A DNA stretch of 64,000 nt from Ligula intestinalis (taxonomy: Eukaryota > Platyhelminthes > Cestoda > Diphyllobothriidea > Diphyllobothriidae): assembly GCA_036362985.1 (NCBI GenBank), contig JAYGXS010000003.1:41715082-41779081 (forward strand), given 5' to 3'. Position numbers and translations under genes: made by a program. How positions within the stretch are numbered: position 1 is the first letter of the stretch; each line of letters starts with the position of its first letter. Below the pieces are notes generated by a model. It ran no database searches, had not been told where the DNA came from, and saw only the letters and a program-made list of their open reading frames with translations. Below, one piece after another: positions 23,254 to 33,734 of the stretch.

Positions 23254-24699
23254 TCGCAGGGGTTAAGTGAGTTAAATCCAGCAACTGCGATCTTCAGACC
23301 ATGGCTACTTAGTAGGGGAGAAGTCGGTTAATGCCGGAGTAGTGGGACAGTCAGAGGTCACGTCGGAAGGGACAACTCACGCGACCTTCAAAGGGTGGAC
23401 ATTATGCCTGAACAAAGAAGGCGCACGCGAAGCCAGACTGCACTGGAGTCGAGCCGAACTGAGCCGAGCCGAGTAAGGTCCCGCTAAGGACAGACACACA
23501 GGCGTGCGTTAGCAGAGTGCGCACAACGCAATGGGAGAGCCAATGGGGAGCAACGATGACTGCCTCTTAAATAGCGAGGCTGTCAGCAGAATGGGGACTC
23601 TGCTGTAGGACACGCTGCATCTACACGACACTGCTACCGCAGCGAGACCAACCACAGAAGGCTTCTGCTGGACACACGGTCCAGAGTTGATGTACTTTTA
23701 CAAGTGCTAGTAAAGTACCATCAGTTATCCTATCCTGTCTTCACCTCCTAACACGCACTGGGGGAACATAAACTGTGTTGACACACGAACACACTAGGCT
23801 ACAACATTATGCACACAAGGGAACGGCGAATAGATGGAAAGAGTGTTGACTCGCGGATTAGTGCGTCCGTTTCGTATTCGGGTCGGCTCCGGAGTGATGA
23901 GGACATCGGGCGTCGCAGGCGCATACTTTGATCCGACGGCCAATGAGGTGAATAATGTCTAGATCAGCGTGGTCGCGCGACCTTGAGATGGACTAAGACT
24001 GGCTAGCGTGGGCGCGCGGTCACGCTGAGGCGTACGTGCGGGTCGGTCAAGGACAGTTAGCACCTAGCCCCAGGAGGCGGTGGGCGCGCCGGTGGGCTAA
24101 AGACGTCATGCGTCAGTGGGTGGTCTTGGCTTCCGAATGGCTGCAAAAACCACTACAAGTGCTCCCTTCAAAGACCAAAGTTTTTCTATGAAAGAGATCT
24201 AACGCAGGAAGATTAGTGAAAGATAGGGAAGGAGGTATGTACCTACGGTAGGGTGCGAACAGCTGGTGTACGTGTGACTTGCTTGCGGGAGCCTGGTTTA
24301 AGGGACAGTTGTGACCTGCGTGAGCTTCTGTGGCTGGTATGCGAGAGGCGGGTCAGTGCCACCAGGGCCGCTTCGGAGGAGGAAAGTTCATCTCGCGTCC
24401 ACGTGGGCAACTGGGTCTGCAGTAGGAGGAAAGGTCTCGATTATGCGTGCATCGGCATGTTGTAGGAGATTTTTCATCTCGACTGCTTGGGAGGGAGCCT
24501 AGTTGGCTGCGTTGAACTTCGAAGGCATCTCAGTATGCCGTGTTAGTGTTTGCCCAGAGGAGGATGATAGACAGTTGGCAGTAGAAGTAGAATCCTAGTT
24601 TGGAAAGGAGGTCTGGGTGCTGGCACTCAAAGCGGGAAACTGCTCCGTGGGACGGGGAAGGAACCAGAGCCTGAGGTCTGTGGGATGTGAACGACTACA
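23254..24699. mobile_element. 1446-bp insertion in gypsy RT, possible solo LTR
   Basis: GC-richer than its surroundings and without any long convincing frame. It splits the gypsy RT cleanly between the LQLN and DKCLF motifs and is flanked by GATGTT on both sides. On the minus strand it begins TGTAGTCGTTCACATCCC and ends CACTTAACCCCTGCGA, so the left end is LTR-like (TG) but the right end is not a clear CA. The 6-bp duplication and absence of coding sequence fit a solo LTR or a non-autonomous element. No other copy is visible in this window. Confidence 0.5.
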
Positions 24700-24705
24700 G
24701 ATGTT
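24700..24705. repeat. Target-site duplication, right copy (GATGTT)
   Basis: Partner of 23248-23253. Confidence 0.65.
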
Positions 24706-25262
24706 CAACTGTAGACCATTTCGCTAAAAATACCGAAAACCTGGCATTGGTGCGCAGCGCGTTCCTCGGGAGACGAGCTTGCGACAGGAATGACGTCGAT
24801 GTACACGAACGTGAAGGGGAGACCAAGTAAGATGCCCTCAACGAAACGCTGAAACGTTTGGGCGACGTTACGCAAACCGAAAGGCATGTGAAGAAATTCG
24901 AATAGACCAAAAGTTGACGTGAAACTGGTTTTAGAAATATCCTCCTTCACGATCGGTATTTAGTAGAACGTTTGAACGAGGTCAATCTTAGAGGAAATAC
25001 TCTTTCCGGCCAGCGTGTGTGTCAAATCGTGAATATGAGGAATCGAGTATCGGTCCGGGACAGTGGCTCTATTCAGAGTGCGGGAATCACCGCATGGTCT
25101 CCAATCATCAGATGACTTCTTGGGTACCATATGCAGTGGCAAAGCCCATATATGCTGAAACTCGTTATTCGCGATCTCAAGCTTCTCAGGATGAAGCCGA
25201 CGGGGGTTAGCATGGAAAAGACGTCCAGTAGTGGTGATTTGGTAGCGGACTGCATGCTGCAT
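24706..25262 (-). pseudogene. Gypsy-like pol: reverse transcriptase N-terminal half
   Basis: Minus strand 25262-24960 reads [60 protein letters not shown]. Then 24950-24705 reads FGLFEFLHMPFGLRNVAQTF and FVYIDVIPVASSS, where the usual YLDD-type box has become YIDV, so a catalytic aspartate is lost. It matches the Ty3/gypsy RT order (W..CGD.R.LN, KIDL, F.MPFGL.NA..TFQR, Y.DD). A stop at 24958 and a frameshift near 24720 break it. Confidence 0.85.
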
Positions 25263-25423
25263 CTGTTCAGTGAACTGACAAGGTTAAGCAAGAGATGGAA
25301 AGGCCTTCGAAATTTCATCGAACGGCAGGCTTCCCAAGGCCAAGTGCATGCCAGCTGAAGGTTCACGAGCAGCTGTGCCGAGAATAAACAGCTAAGTGGT
25401 GGAATCTATCAGTTTCCAGTACT

Positions 25424-25740
25424 TTAAGTCAACAGCGAGGCCAAAATGCAACAGGAAATCAGCTCCAATGAAAAGCGACTAAACGTCAGCCTGGATGAAA
25501 ATCCACTGGAACCAACGGCGAAGCCCGATGTCCAAAGTGAGGGACCGTTGACCATACGTGTTAATGGGGGTGCCTGCAGTGATAAATGGAAAGGCTGTAA
25601 GGCGTTACGGCTAGGAGGTGGAAAAACGATAACATCGGCACCCGTGTCGATCAAGAAACGAAACTCGGTGGACTTATCGGTGACATAAAAGAAGAGACTG
25701 AGTCGTGGTTGGCCAGCTGCAGTCGTCGCCATTACTGGCT
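25424..25740 (-). pseudogene. Gypsy-like aspartic protease
   Basis: Minus strand 25732-25560: LFFYVTDKSTEFRFLIDTGA with the DTGA active-site motif, then DVIVFPPPSRN. It lies between the gag-like zinc region (right) and RT (left), as in Ty3/gypsy Pol. The protease would process Gag-Pol. It is degenerate, with frame changes into the RT. Confidence 0.75.
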
Positions 25741-27075
25741 GGCTGTGTCGTTTCCCGAATGGAACCGCTTAGCAAAGCTGCAGGGTGTGATGCATTTGAT
25801 AGCATTCGAACCATGCGTCTGGTGATACCAACATAAGTTCTCGGCAAAACGCTCCTTTGACTTAGAGCGACTGCGGTTGTTGGAACCACAGCCCGGTTGC
25901 AACCGATTAATGACAGAACACATTTTCGGATCCACTTCATCATATCATCTTGATCACTATGTTAGATTTGCGTTGCGAGCTCCTGGGCAAAGCGGAATTT
26001 AATTGCTCCCCTACTAGATCGGCGAAACACCTGCATTCATTCATAATATTCTCGATCACAACCGACAAAGCAAGGAGCCCGTAGACTAGAGGTAGCGTAT
26101 TGAACGCAATGACTAAAGGTTCTTGGTCCAAATCTCGGGAATGCCAACACTCGAGATTGGGTATGACTGGCTTATGAAGGTTAATACGCCAGAAATGGCC
26201 ATTCCGGTCTCCCTTTGCTTTGTCAGATCCACCTCAGAACACATTGTGCTCATTTGGGCGCACAATAACCTGACAGTCTCTTGAAGCTCCTGCAGGTCAT
26301 CATCGCGTGCGGCAGGAACGTCGCGAGTTGGCTTGACAGGTGAACTAGACTGCGGCGGCGATCTACCAAGAGACTTTGCCACCGGATGTGCAACACCGCG
26401 ATAAGGCTTGCGATCGGATCGAGATGTAGAAACCTGAGAGACAGCATGTTAAGTCTGCGAGGTCAACGTCTGGTGGACGGAGAAGTAAGAGCTTCTACTT
26501 TGGTAGAATTGCATGATTCTATCTGCATGCTCAGCAAGTTTTTCAAGAGGTGTGCTGTCGTCAAGAGGCGACAGCACCTGCTGCAAGGGGGATGACAACT
26601 TGTTTATCCTGCTGTGACAGAATACAGCGTCATCGAGGGTATGGCCGGCTAGTAGGTTAGGCATATATCACATAAGAGCTGATGGCGTCTGGTCACCAAG
26701 CTCAACTCTGTTAAAGAGCTGGTATAATTTCTGTCGGCAGATGGGGCCGTGTGCAAGAGAACAGCCAGCTTCAATCGGTTATACGGCTTGTCTTTTGGAA
26801 AAGGATATAGAAAATCCGGAACTGCACATGCTACGTCAAAAGGCAGGGACTGTACTATGTGCGCATAGCGAGTGCGCTCTTCTGTGATAAAGTGAGTTGC
26901 GATAACAGCCCCAATTCGGAGAAATCAAACATAAGGGTCGCGAGCGCCGTAGCGAGACAGTTTGATTGGGACGTTAACCGCATTGAGTTCTTCGCTATCG
27001 TCTAAGCCATCTAACTTGTGGCGAACATTGTCATTTGGGGTGCATAGATTACAAGATGGATTTTGGTCGCCATAT
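25741..27075 (-). pseudogene. Gypsy-like gag, interrupted by a SINE
   Basis: Minus strand. The start region near 27070 reads VPIKLSRYGARDPYV. Next are ERTRYAHIVQSLPFDVACAV (about 26880-26820), a block with LSPLDDSTPLEKLAEHADRI (about 26580-26510), and a C-terminal segment LCWYHQTHGSNAIKC..PCSF (25835-25780), a Cys/His motif placed just before the protease. From family knowledge, gypsy gags in flatworms and other invertebrates end in a CWYH..FG..A..C..PC motif of this kind. A plus-strand SINE (25960-26230) interrupts it and stops are common. Confidence 0.75.
25960..26230 (+). repeat. tRNA-headed SINE copy inserted in gypsy gag
   Basis: Shares its sequence with 32040-32440: GGGCAAAGCGGAATTTAATT, CCGTAGACTAGAGGTAG, a B-box-like GGTCCAAATCTCGGGAATG, then GATTGGGTATGACTGGC and the core AATACGCCAGAAATGGCC, ending near GTCTCCCTTTGCTTTGTC. 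Orientation is opposite to the gypsy element it lies in. Its core box is changed to CTTATGA. Confidence 0.75.
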
Positions 27076-27129
27076 TGAAAAACGTAGAGATGGCAAAAAC
27101 GGGTCGCATGTAAGAACAATACAATGAAA

Positions 27130-27200
27130 TACATGGTTTACCACATACACTGAATCAAATTATACTACTCGTGATTTGCGAATAGTCATATTTTGTCTGT
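27130..27200 (+). mobile_element. CR1-like 3' tail with terminal hairpin
   Basis: Contains ATACTACTCGTGATTTGCGA then ATAGTCATATTTT. The same sequence occurs on the minus strand at 52433-52466, where it ends a recognisable CR1 C-terminus. ACTACTCG and CGA(G/A)TAGT form a short hairpin. Only the 3' end of the element is present here. Confidence 0.55.
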
Positions 27201-27372
27201 CATAGTATGTTAAGATTTGACACTCGTGTCTTCCCGGGACATGGAATCGACGAAAATTTGAAATTTTTTAATAATAATATTAATAATATGTTTATTATCC
27301 CAGTTTACAGGCAATTGTAAACAGTTGGTAATGCACCTCTTGGGCGCACTCCAAAACCTCGAAGACCGGAAA
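27201..27372 (-). other. AT-rich tail region of the adjacent minus-strand element
   Basis: Includes a run of AATAATATTAATAAT (27265-27295) that would be the 3' end of the minus-strand CR1-like element starting at 29205. This is inferred from position only. Confidence 0.35.
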
Positions 27373-27478
27373 AACCTAAAACAAACTCCCTATGTTGCGG
27401 CCAGTATTGGTTTTGTTTCAGGTTTTTTGTTTTGTCAATACTGGGCGAGATAGGAAGTTTGTTTCACGTGAAAAAAAC
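27373..27478. repeat. Foldback (MITE-like) element, copy 2
   Basis: Left arm (about 27376-27410): AAACAAACTCCCTATGTTGC then GGCCAGTATTGG. Right arm (about 27434-27465): TCAATACTGGGCGAGATAGG then AAGTTTGTTT. They pair over about 30 bp with few mismatches. It ends GTGAAAAAAACCTGCCTT as copy 1 does. It lies inside the 3'UTR of a minus-strand CR1-like element. Confidence 0.65.
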
Positions 27479-27728
27479 CTGCCTTCAAAGGTATGATACA
27501 AACGGAATAAATGTACAGTTGTAAGCTGAGTTGACTCATCAGCAGGAGAACTGTTTCATATCGTTTAAAAACATTAGTTCCAGACGGAGAGGGTTGGCAC
27601 AAGAACACAGTGTTCTCAGTCTTCCTTCAATGGTTGTCGGCAAAAGTTGCGCGCTATCGGCTGAAGGGTTAGCAGACTGCGGGCTGCTGCTTCAGCAGCA
27701 TTATCTTCAGCATGAAGCCTGGCGGGGT

Positions 27729-29205
27729 TCAAAGTCCACGAACGCCATCAGAGTGAAAGAGAGATTCCACCGAGTCAGCACCAAAAATTCGTGAAAGTTG
27801 CCCTGAATGTAGAAAACTAGTTATAGCTCTCTTAAACATAGGGTAGTTTTGCTGGGTTTTAATACTTTTGGGCAGCTTATTCCAGATTGATATGGCATTT
27901 ACTGAAAAGAATTGCCGATACTTAACTGTACGTGCCATAGGAAGAAATAAAAATACGTCTCGATGACTGGCACGTCGAGAGTGCTCAAACTGCTTTATTG
28001 TACTATGGGGATTAAAGGTTTGACCATTCAAAAGTTTAAACAGTAAAAAAAGACCCTTCTGCAATCGACGAAGCCATAGGGGATCCAGCTTTATAAGTTC
28101 GCACCTTTGTTGGTAGGTTAAGTTACGGTGTTCTGCAGTGAAAACTCTTCTAGTGAAGAAGTGCTGCACCGATTCTATTTTCTTCCGTTCACTAGTGCGC
28201 AGAAGACTGAATAAGGGTGAGCAGTATTCAAGACTAGGTCTCACGTACATATTATAAAGGCTACTTTTAACCTTGATAGTTTTAAAATTTCTAAGGATAA
28301 ATCCGGTGGTTCGGCGTGCTTTAGAGACTATCAGGGCACAGTGCTCTGACAAATTGAGACTTTTAGAGTAGGATATGCCCAAATCCTTGATAACTCCTGG
28401 GACATTTAATTCGTGGCCGTCAATGCTTAATTCCGGTTGATGATCGTCGCCAACAACCATAACGGAACATTTGTGCCATGAAAGGGTGAGGCACCATGTG
28501 CAACACCACTGGGCGAAGGCCTGAAGATCCTTTTTTATCAGCTCAAGCACGATGTTGCGATCTGCCGGTTTATATCGATAAGCGACTTTTAAATCATCAG
28601 CGTACATGAAGGGTCTGCCATACTGAAAACAATCTGAAACGTCGTTGACAAACAGGCAAAATAGGAGCGGACCCAGTACACTACCCTGTATAACTCCACT
28701 CCTCATATGCGTGGGGTTGGAGATAACTTTGGAAATTTTTACTCGTTGTGTGCGAGCACCCAAATAGGAAGATATGAAGTTTAGAGGCTTGCTATCTATG
28801 CCGAAGGAGGCCAGTTTCAGAAGGAGGAGTTTATGATCGACCAAACAAAGGCCTTAGTTAAATCAAAATAGACGCTATAAATGGCAAAACTGCTGTCTCT
28901 AGATTGCAGCACATAATCAAAGAAAGAGAGCTGACAGGTGTCACAAGATCGTTTCTCGATAAAGCCATGTTGAGCTGTATTGAGCAGGTTCTTCTCTGTC
29001 AAGTGACGCATCATCTTTTCTTTGATTAAGGTCTCCAAGATCTTCGAGGCTGCGGGAAGTGTATTTATTGGCCTAAAGTTGTCGAATGAGGTCGATCGGC
29101 CATGCTTGCGAATAGGCATTATGTGCGATTCCTTCCACAACGAAGGAAAGGTTTCGCTCTCAAGAGCAAGATTAAATACCTTTGTATCCATTGATGACCT
29201 ATCAT
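27729..29205 (-). pseudogene. CR1/Jockey-group reverse transcriptase, nearly intact
   Basis: Minus strand 29191-28817: FPSLWKESHIMPIRKHGRST, FDNFRPINTLPAASKILETL, NLLNTAQHGFIEKRSCDTCQ, YFDLTKAF. One frameshift at about 28840 leads into a 371-codon frame (28844-27729): VDHKLLLLKLASFGI, RSGVIQGSVLGPLLFCLFVN, FMYADDLKVAYR (intact YADD), VIKDLGISYSKSLNLSEHC, MYVRPSLEYCSPLF, then AISIWNKLPKSIK at the terminus. 5'-truncated at about 29205, so no endonuclease. With one frameshift only, it is the best-preserved RT in the window and probably recent. Confidence 0.88.
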
Positions 29206-29272
29206 CTTGTTACCAACAGGGAGTTCAAAGGCGTTCGCCTACCTTTCCTTCAATATACTGAACTGAACTGCA
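29206..29272 (+). mobile_element. CR1-like 3' tail
   Basis: AACAGGGAGTTCAAAGGCG followed by CTTCAATATACTGAACTGAACTG. It matches CR1 3' tails at 13710, 20370 and (minus strand) 51850 and 52300. Only the tail remains. Confidence 0.5.
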
Positions 29273-29274
29273 TA

Positions 29275-30260
29275 ACGTATAAAACATATAAAAAATGTGT
29301 GTAACACAACACTTCCAAACGTGGTACTTACTTTAAGTAACTAAACTACTACACTAGATGACGAAAGAGGGGTAAAAATTGATAAACAGCGATGTGAATT
29401 ATAACGATATGACTCACGGGGTCCAACTGATTGTCCTTCGCAGTAGCCAAGATGCAAGGAAGATGGATTGTTCGAAGTTGGAAGCCCTGTTCGACCGTTA
29501 GAACGCGAAAAGTTTGTAGATCGCTTACGTTCTAGCCGTCAACCGTTGATCCTGAGCCCGAGGTTGAGCACCGGCGTAGGTGTCGTTAGCAGGGCAGGAG
29601 AAGGAGGTGTATGAAATGCAAAAGTATACGAGAACTGCCAAAACATGCCATGTTTATGGTTGTCAGAAGCTCGCATGTATTTTGAAAAGTGTGCCAAGTA
29701 AAACGTAGCAAATTATAAAAAAAACTTTCCACCTAAAAATGAAAGGTACAAGGACCAATACAACGTCCCCACCAGAATGTTGATGGAACAAAAATAAACT
29801 CGTTAAAAAACCACGTCCTTAAGGTTGGTAGGAAAAGGAACATGCCTACCAGAATGAGTAGAAGGGGATGGTGGTACATAAAGGGGGATTACAGGGAGGG
29901 TGGCAGTGCTGGGTGATTAGGAGTGGCAGGCTGAGTGGAGAGTGAATGTGCAGCAGCAGTTGACGAGCCAGGGATCAGTGACATGTATTCAGCGTAGGCC
30001 GGCTCTAGTCTGTCGATGGAGACCGTATCAGTGGTGTCAACCTTTTGAATTACGAAATACTTGTCCATCCGCTGCAACTCTTTGAACGGACCGTTTTACG
30101 GTGGCCAAAGTGGCTTGCGAACTGCGTTATGCCGGACGAAAACGAATTGGGTAGTTTTCAGGTCATAATGCACGTACAAGCGTCGGGGTGTCAAGCGCAT
30201 GAAAGACGGACGCAGTTGGGCGATGCGCTGCTTCACCTGTTGCGCGAAAGTATTTGCTAA
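29275..30260 (-). mobile_element. Gypsy-like 3' end: pol C-terminus plus LTR, copy 2
   Basis: About 90% identical by eye to 4416-5350. The minus strand encodes a pol C-terminus (30077-29889) with MDKYFVIQKVDTTDTVSID and RLEPAYAEY, the tail region after gypsy integrase. A noncoding part and the shared LTR-like block (29317-29775) follow. The coding part ends abruptly at 30260 against another LTR-like block. Confidence 0.8.
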
Positions 30261-30263
30261 CAG

Positions 30264-30842
30264 TGTTGTAGAGGCTTAGGCGTACAAAACGCACAAAGCA
30301 TATTAGAAATATGTGCAACACAACACTTCCAAACGTAGTACTTACTAGTAGTAACTAAACCACTACACTGCGATGAAGGAAGAGGGGTTAACATTGAAAA
30401 ACAGCGATGTGAATTATAACGATACGACTCACGGGGTCCAACTGATTGCCCTTCGCAGTATTCAAGAGGTTGACATGCAAGGAAGATCGATTGTTTGAAG
30501 TTGGAAGCCCAGTTCGACCGTTAGAACGCGGGCAATTTGTAGATCGCTTGCGTTCCAGCCGTTAAACGTTGATCCTGAGCCCGAGGTTGAGCACCGGCGA
30601 AGGTGTCGTTAGAAGGGTGGGCGAAGGAGGTTTATAAAATTCAAGAATGCACGAGAACTGCAAAAACACGCCACGTGTACGGTTGTCAGAAGCCCGTGTG
30701 CGCCAAGAAAAACGTAGCAAATTTTAGACAAACTAACCACCTTAAGAGGAAAGGTACAAGGATCTATGGTGATAACCGCTTGAAGCTCTTGATCCTGACC
30801 TGAAATCTGCGCGTGTGTTTGAGCTCAGTGTCTCTACAACCA
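30264..30842. repeat. LTR-like block with inverted termini
   Basis: Begins TGTTGTAGAGGC and ends GTCTCTACAACCA, so the ends are short inverted repeats of TG...CA type. The interior (30330-30760) matches the LTR-like blocks at 4416-4870 and 29317-29775. It may be the partner LTR of the gypsy fragment 29275-30260 after internal deletion, or a separate solo LTR. No clear target duplication was seen. Confidence 0.55.
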
Positions 30843-31630
30843 ATGGATGGAGACATCAATCGACGTCAGCGTAGTGGTGAACCGAACAATGAATAGACTC
30901 ACAAAAACTAGTCATGTGGCTAGTTGAGCATACGTAGGACCTTGGTGCCCAGTTCGATGACTATTTTGTGCTTTTTCTTCGAACTTCTTTAGGCTTTTAT
31001 CTGGTCATCACACTCTTTGGCGACTGGGAAGTTGATCATTGTTCAGCCTGTTGAATCGTCTTCGGCCCTCGTTCTATTTTATTGCTTAACTTTCTAATAT
31101 CTTGCTTGCATTAAAAAACCTCTGGCACTCCCAGAAAGACATATTTCTTCAATATATTCCGCGGGGTTGATCTTGAATAAGTTACGCAACCGTTCATGCC
31201 TATTTCCTTAGATAAATGGATATGGGATTGTCGATCCAGAATATTTAACCTTGAAGCCTGTGGCTCAAGTCTACCTAAACTATTTATTAAAGGAGCGGTC
31301 TGCTTAAGCTCACCAGGTGGGTGACGTAATGTTAAGACTGTTAAATTTCCCATACGTATCTCTCAAGCATCTGAAACTAGCTTTTACTCTGCGTTTCAAA
31401 ATAAAAGCGAGCGCCTTCCGTTTTGTGTATCTTTGTGATATTATAAAACTTTTTTTGGTGTTAACATCTGCCATGGCAGATTATGTAATCTGTTGCATAT
31501 ATTATATGCATTCACTTCTGGTAATTAAGGACCTTTTTTACCTTTTATGATTACTTATTTTGAATATGCGTGTAAATACTGCTTATTTAAAAATCATACA
31601 ATTTTCACTGCCAAATAGGTACGTGCTGAT
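30843..31630. other. No gene recognised
   Basis: AT-rich sequence with short frames only (up to 80 codons, no domain). Nothing is shared with the named repeats apart from base composition. Confidence 0.4.
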
Positions 31631-31650
31631 TGTCCTGTTGCAACAGGACA
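31631..31650. repeat. 20-bp perfect palindrome
   Basis: TGTCCTGTTGCAACAGGACA is fully self-complementary. It lies 5' of a GC-rich noncoding stretch (31700-31870) that leads into the SINE block at 32 kb. Confidence 0.85.
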
Positions 31651-32009
31651 TGGTTGCGTATATTAAAGGTGGTGGTGCAGCGCTCAGCGATTGCCATAAA
31701 AGACTTACTAGCCCCGTTATGTCTTGAGGCTGACTCTCAGGGCCCATCAGCAACTGTGCAGCGGCCAGATTAACATTGCAGGCTGCTGGCGGCGGGGGGA
31801 TATCGGTTATGTACGGTGCGCTTGGCTGGTCGGCATTGCGATGAGCTCTGCTTTCGTGGATGCACGTGTTAACGAGTAGGCCCATGTGGTTAGTACATAT
31901 GCGTTGAAGTAGTTAAAGTGAGTGTTTGTCGTTGCTCCTGGTACTAGTGAGCTAGTCATTGTATAATGGACTTGCAAGGGATCGACAAAGCAAAAGGAAA
32001 CCGGAATGG

Positions 32010-32440
32010 CATTTCCCTTTGCCATGTAATGGTCTGGCGGGTTCACGTTGTGAGCTTCTGGGCAAAGCGGAATTTAATTGCTTCTTTACTAGATCGCCGA
32101 AGTACATATATTCGTCATGTTCCCGATCTCAACCGACAAAGCAGGGAACCCGTAGACTAGAAGTAGTGTCTTGAACGCAATAACCAAAGGTCCCGGGTTC
32201 AAATCTCGGGGATGCCAACCCTCAAGATTGGGTATGACTGACTGATGACGACTAATAAGCCAGAAATGGCCATTCTGGTCTCCCTTTGCTTTGTCGGATC
32301 CACTTCATCATATCACCTGGTCACCATGTTACGGTCTGGAGGGTTTGCGTTGCGAGCTCCTTTGCAAAGCGGAACTTAATTGTTTCAAGACTAGATCGGT
32401 GAAACACCTGCATTCATATATATATATATATATATTCACT
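32010..32440 (+). repeat. tRNA-headed SINE, one full unit plus a partial second unit
   Basis: A full unit runs from about 32010 to 32300: GGGCAAAGCGGAATTTAATT, CCCGTAGACTAGAAGTAGT, a B-box-like GGTCCCGGGTTCAAATCTC, GGGTATGACTGACTGATGA, AATAAGCCAGAAATGGCC and CTCCCTTTGCTTTGTCGGAT. A second partial unit follows head-to-tail (GCAAAGCGGAACTTAATTG at 32364), giving a period of about 300 bp. The core boxes are CTGATGA at 32242-32248 and GAAA at 32263-32266. Confidence 0.75.
32415..32435. repeat. (AT)n microsatellite
   Basis: About ten uninterrupted AT units at the end of the partial SINE unit. Confidence 0.9.
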
Positions 32441-32740
32441 CAGGAATGTGCAAACACCGATCGAATAGACTTCCGAACTAAACAAAGTTCGTGTGGTGGT
32501 CAGAGGTCCCCAACGGGTGACCGCCTGCCAGGCCGATTCCGGCCAAGTCATAATAGCAGTAAGTGGGGTATGACAGCATCTGGGGGTAACTTGATACAGA
32601 ACTGTTTCGAGCTTATTAGCCTTCATCAGCCAAGCATAACCCTGAACACCAGCTGGTCGGACAACACAAACAAACGCACTCACAGACGGCGCAGTTGGTC
32701 CACCACTGGTGTCTATCAGATGGGTCATATATATACTGTG

Positions 32741-32945
32741 TGGCATATACGCGTACACCGATCTGTCGGAGGACTCATTCGCTCGTCCATATTGCCATTG
32801 GAGCTCTCTCTCGAGCCTCTACCGCGAGGCGCCTAGGATTTAGGCAGATAGACATTCCCAGCAAAGACATGGGACACTAGGAAGGCCTTTTTCTGTCTTA
32901 TTATACGTCATCGGCTAGTGATACCCAACCCCAGTGTGGCCAATG
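32741..32945. repeat. Direct duplication, copy 1
   Basis: Shared with 33056-33256 at high identity: CATATACGCGTAC, ATTGCCATTGGAGCTCTCTC, CACCGCGAGGCG, then the SINE core on the minus strand. The offset is about 315 bp. It includes the 3' part of a SINE. Confidence 0.75.
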
Positions 32946-33045
32946 AAATTTCTGCCACACCGAGATTTGAACTCGCGATCTCTCCCGTCAGGGCGAACCT
33001 TCTAACAGTTGACCTAAGAGCTCACAGTCTGGCTGGTATTTGATC
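32865..33045 (-). repeat. tRNA-headed SINE copy
   Basis: The minus strand has a head ending in GAGTTCAAATCTCGG (B box, about 32958-32972), then GTTGGGTATCACTAGCCGATGA and GAAAAAGGCC. The core box is CCGATGA, one base off CTGATGA. Confidence 0.65.
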
Positions 33046-33055
33046 GGGAATCTAC

Positions 33056-33256
33056 AGTGGCATATACGCGTACAACGATCTGTCAGAAGACTCACTCGTC
33101 CGTGCATATTGCCATTAGAGCTCTCTCTCGAACCTCCACCGCGAGGCGGCTAGGATGTAGGCAGAAGGACATTACCAGCAAAGACAGGGGACACAAGGAA
33201 GGCCTTTTCTGTCTTATTAGACGTCATCAGCTAGTGATACCCAACGCAACTGTGGC
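33056..33256. repeat. Direct duplication, copy 2
   Basis: Second copy of 32741-32945. It carries a minus-strand SINE core with intact CTGATGA (33224-33230) and GAAA (33206-33209) boxes and the stem pair GTC/GAC around TAATAA. Confidence 0.75.
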
Positions 33257-33275
33257 CGCTGGAGGAGGATGAAAA

Positions 33276-33530
33276 ATCGAGTACCCTAGAATAGGGCTTT
33301 ACTCATCTTATAATTGCCGTACAAGAACTAAAAATGTATGAAGAGTGGTTAGAATAATATAGACAATAAGCAAGCGTTCGTTGGGAGGCAGGGATAAAGG
33401 TTAATCAACGAGTGTAAAAAGGTAGGGCTGAATTTTTATCAACGAGTGTGAGAAGGTAGGGATGTATGTTAATCAACGAGGGTTAGAGGGTAAGGGTGAA
33501 CGACGGTCAGAGTAGTATTAGCATTACATT
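33276..33530 (-). repeat. Gypsy LTR (3' side) with internal minisatellite
   Basis: Shares CGAGTACCCTA...GGGCTTTA.TCATCTTA.AATT and CAGAGTAATATAG-type sequence with 34988-35090. On the minus strand it starts about TGTAATGCTAATAC, directly after a purine-rich GGCCGGGGAGAA that could be the polypurine tract. It sits just 3' of the gypsy pol remnant 33735-34543. Confidence 0.65.
33391..33491. repeat. Minisatellite, about 34 bp x 3
   Basis: Three tandem units containing TTAATCAACGAGTGT followed by AAGGTAGGG, with point differences, inside the LTR. Confidence 0.8.
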
Positions 33531-33734
33531 CTCCCCGGCCAACAAAAATGGGTATCATGTTCACAAATCTACTGTAGAGTTTGAATGGGATAAATTCTAA
33601 GCGTCTCGGTTGCAAAGACACTATGGATAAATGCGTTGTTGTTGTTTTATTAACGTCTCCAGGTTATGCTTATATGTGTCGTCTTCACTATGGTCATTAT
33701 CAGGTGTTGTTACACCTTGATTGACAGTACAGAC

